Source: an uncultured Porphyromonas sp. (GTDB taxonomy: Bacteria; Bacteroidota; Bacteroidia; Bacteroidales; Porphyromonadaceae). From it: a DNA stretch of 7,391 nucleotides. Below, piece by piece: positions 7,066 through 7,391 of the stretch. Numbering within the stretch: the stretch's first letter is position 1; each line of letters starts with the position of its first letter. Position numbers and translations under genes: made by a program. The stretch spans positions 1 to 7,391 of the forward strand of contig CAKMOP010000098.1 of assembly GCA_927910985.1 (NCBI GenBank). The letters are read 5' to 3'. A model generated the notes under the pieces. It did not search any database. It was not told the origin of the DNA and was given only the letters and a program-made list of their open reading frames with translations.

Positions 7066-7391
7066 ATGATTTACCTCTATATACTTCTTAGCCTAATTGC
7101 TTCTGCATTCTTCTCTGGAATGGAGATTGCCTTCCTCTCCTCGGATAAACTTCGTCTTGAGCTGGATCGCAGTCGCGGTGGTGTATCTGCTCATATCTTG
7201 GGCATCTTCTACTCGCGTCCGGACCGCTTCATCACTACGATGCTCCTTGGGAATAATGTGGCACTGGTCATTTATGGGCTTTTGACGGCACAGCTGATGG
7301 AGCCCTGGTTAACGGAGCTTTTAGGAAAGAATGACGGGCTTATTCTCTTGGCTCAGTCTGTTCTGAGTACGCTACTTATTCTCTTCGTCGG
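7066..7391 (+). CDS. CNNM (DUF21)-domain membrane protein of the HlyC/CorC family, N-terminal part
   Basis: The frame from ATG 7066 is open to the window edge (108 codons). It begins with a membrane helix, MIYLYILLSLIASAFFSGME, followed by IAFLSSDKLRLELDRSRGG. FFSGxE(I/T)AFxS is the signature of the CNNM transmembrane domain found in CorC/HlyC-type proteins linked to Mg2+/Co2+ efflux and, in gliding Bacteroidota, in GldE. Further on, FITTMLLGNNVALVIYGLLT and a leucine-rich helix near the window edge give two more membrane segments. The CBS pair and CorC_HlyC domain expected downstream are not in view. The start is 30 bases after the restored lptC stop, consistent with the same transcript. Family assignment is firm; the transported ion and the exact name are not. 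Confidence 0.85.
   Translation, partial: MIYLYILLSLIASAFFSGMEIAFLSSDKLRLELDRSRGGVSAHILGIFYSRPDRFITTMLLGNNVALVIYGLLTAQLMEPWLTELLGKNDGLILLAQSVLSTLLILFV

Noticed and set aside
1..7391. CRISPR array, tRNA or rRNA gene, phage, toxin-antitoxin or defence module
   Set aside because: No regularly spaced repeats, no tRNA cloverleaf or rRNA segments recognised, and no defence or phage domains in any plausible frame.

Overview
The window looks like chromosomal DNA from a Bacteroidota bacterium, most probably Porphyromonas or a close relative. The case rests on gene content: an ISAs1-type insertion sequence, a YbeY with the active-site variant I associate with this phylum, a type III pantothenate kinase, and a downstream block (coaX, outer-membrane barrel protein, TPR protein, lptC, CNNM/CorC-type membrane protein) that I know from Bacteroidota. 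Base composition near 50% GC, TAnnTTTG-like rather than TATAAT-like promoter elements, and little Shine-Dalgarno signal agree. All genes are on the + strand.

Layout. (1) 1-703 is the right-hand part of an ISAs1-family insertion sequence. Its transposase is cut by the window edge and frameshifted near 199, and its terminal inverted repeat ends at 703. (2) 704-820 is the leader of the next operon, with a possible -7 promoter element. (3) 821-2721 is a translation-related run: rlmB (23S rRNA 2'-O-methyltransferase), a YciO-type member of the Sua5/YrdC/TsaC fold, and ybeY (rRNA maturation endonuclease). (4) 2840-7391 is an envelope-related run: coaX (broken by four frameshifts), a barrel-type outer-membrane protein overlapping the coaX stop by four bases, a secreted TPR protein (frameshifted inside its signal peptide), lptC (frameshifted near its C-terminus), and the start of a CNNM-domain membrane protein that runs off the window.

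How the genes fit together. The first run serves ribosome and tRNA function. The second couples CoA supply (CoaX) to outer-membrane proteins and lipopolysaccharide export (LptC). Short gaps (32, 21, -4, 90, 17 and 30 bp) suggest one or two operons; the 118-bp gap before coaX is the largest break.

The most notable signal is not a new system. There are seven apparent single-base indels in about 7.4 kb, confined to four of the nine genes, with intact genes between them. Four are in coaX, normally the only pantothenate kinase in these bacteria. Restoring one base at each site gives full-length, family-typical proteins. Sequencing error is the simplest explanation; recent gene decay is the alternative. 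I found no CRISPR array, tRNA, rRNA, phage or defence module, and no credible undescribed system.
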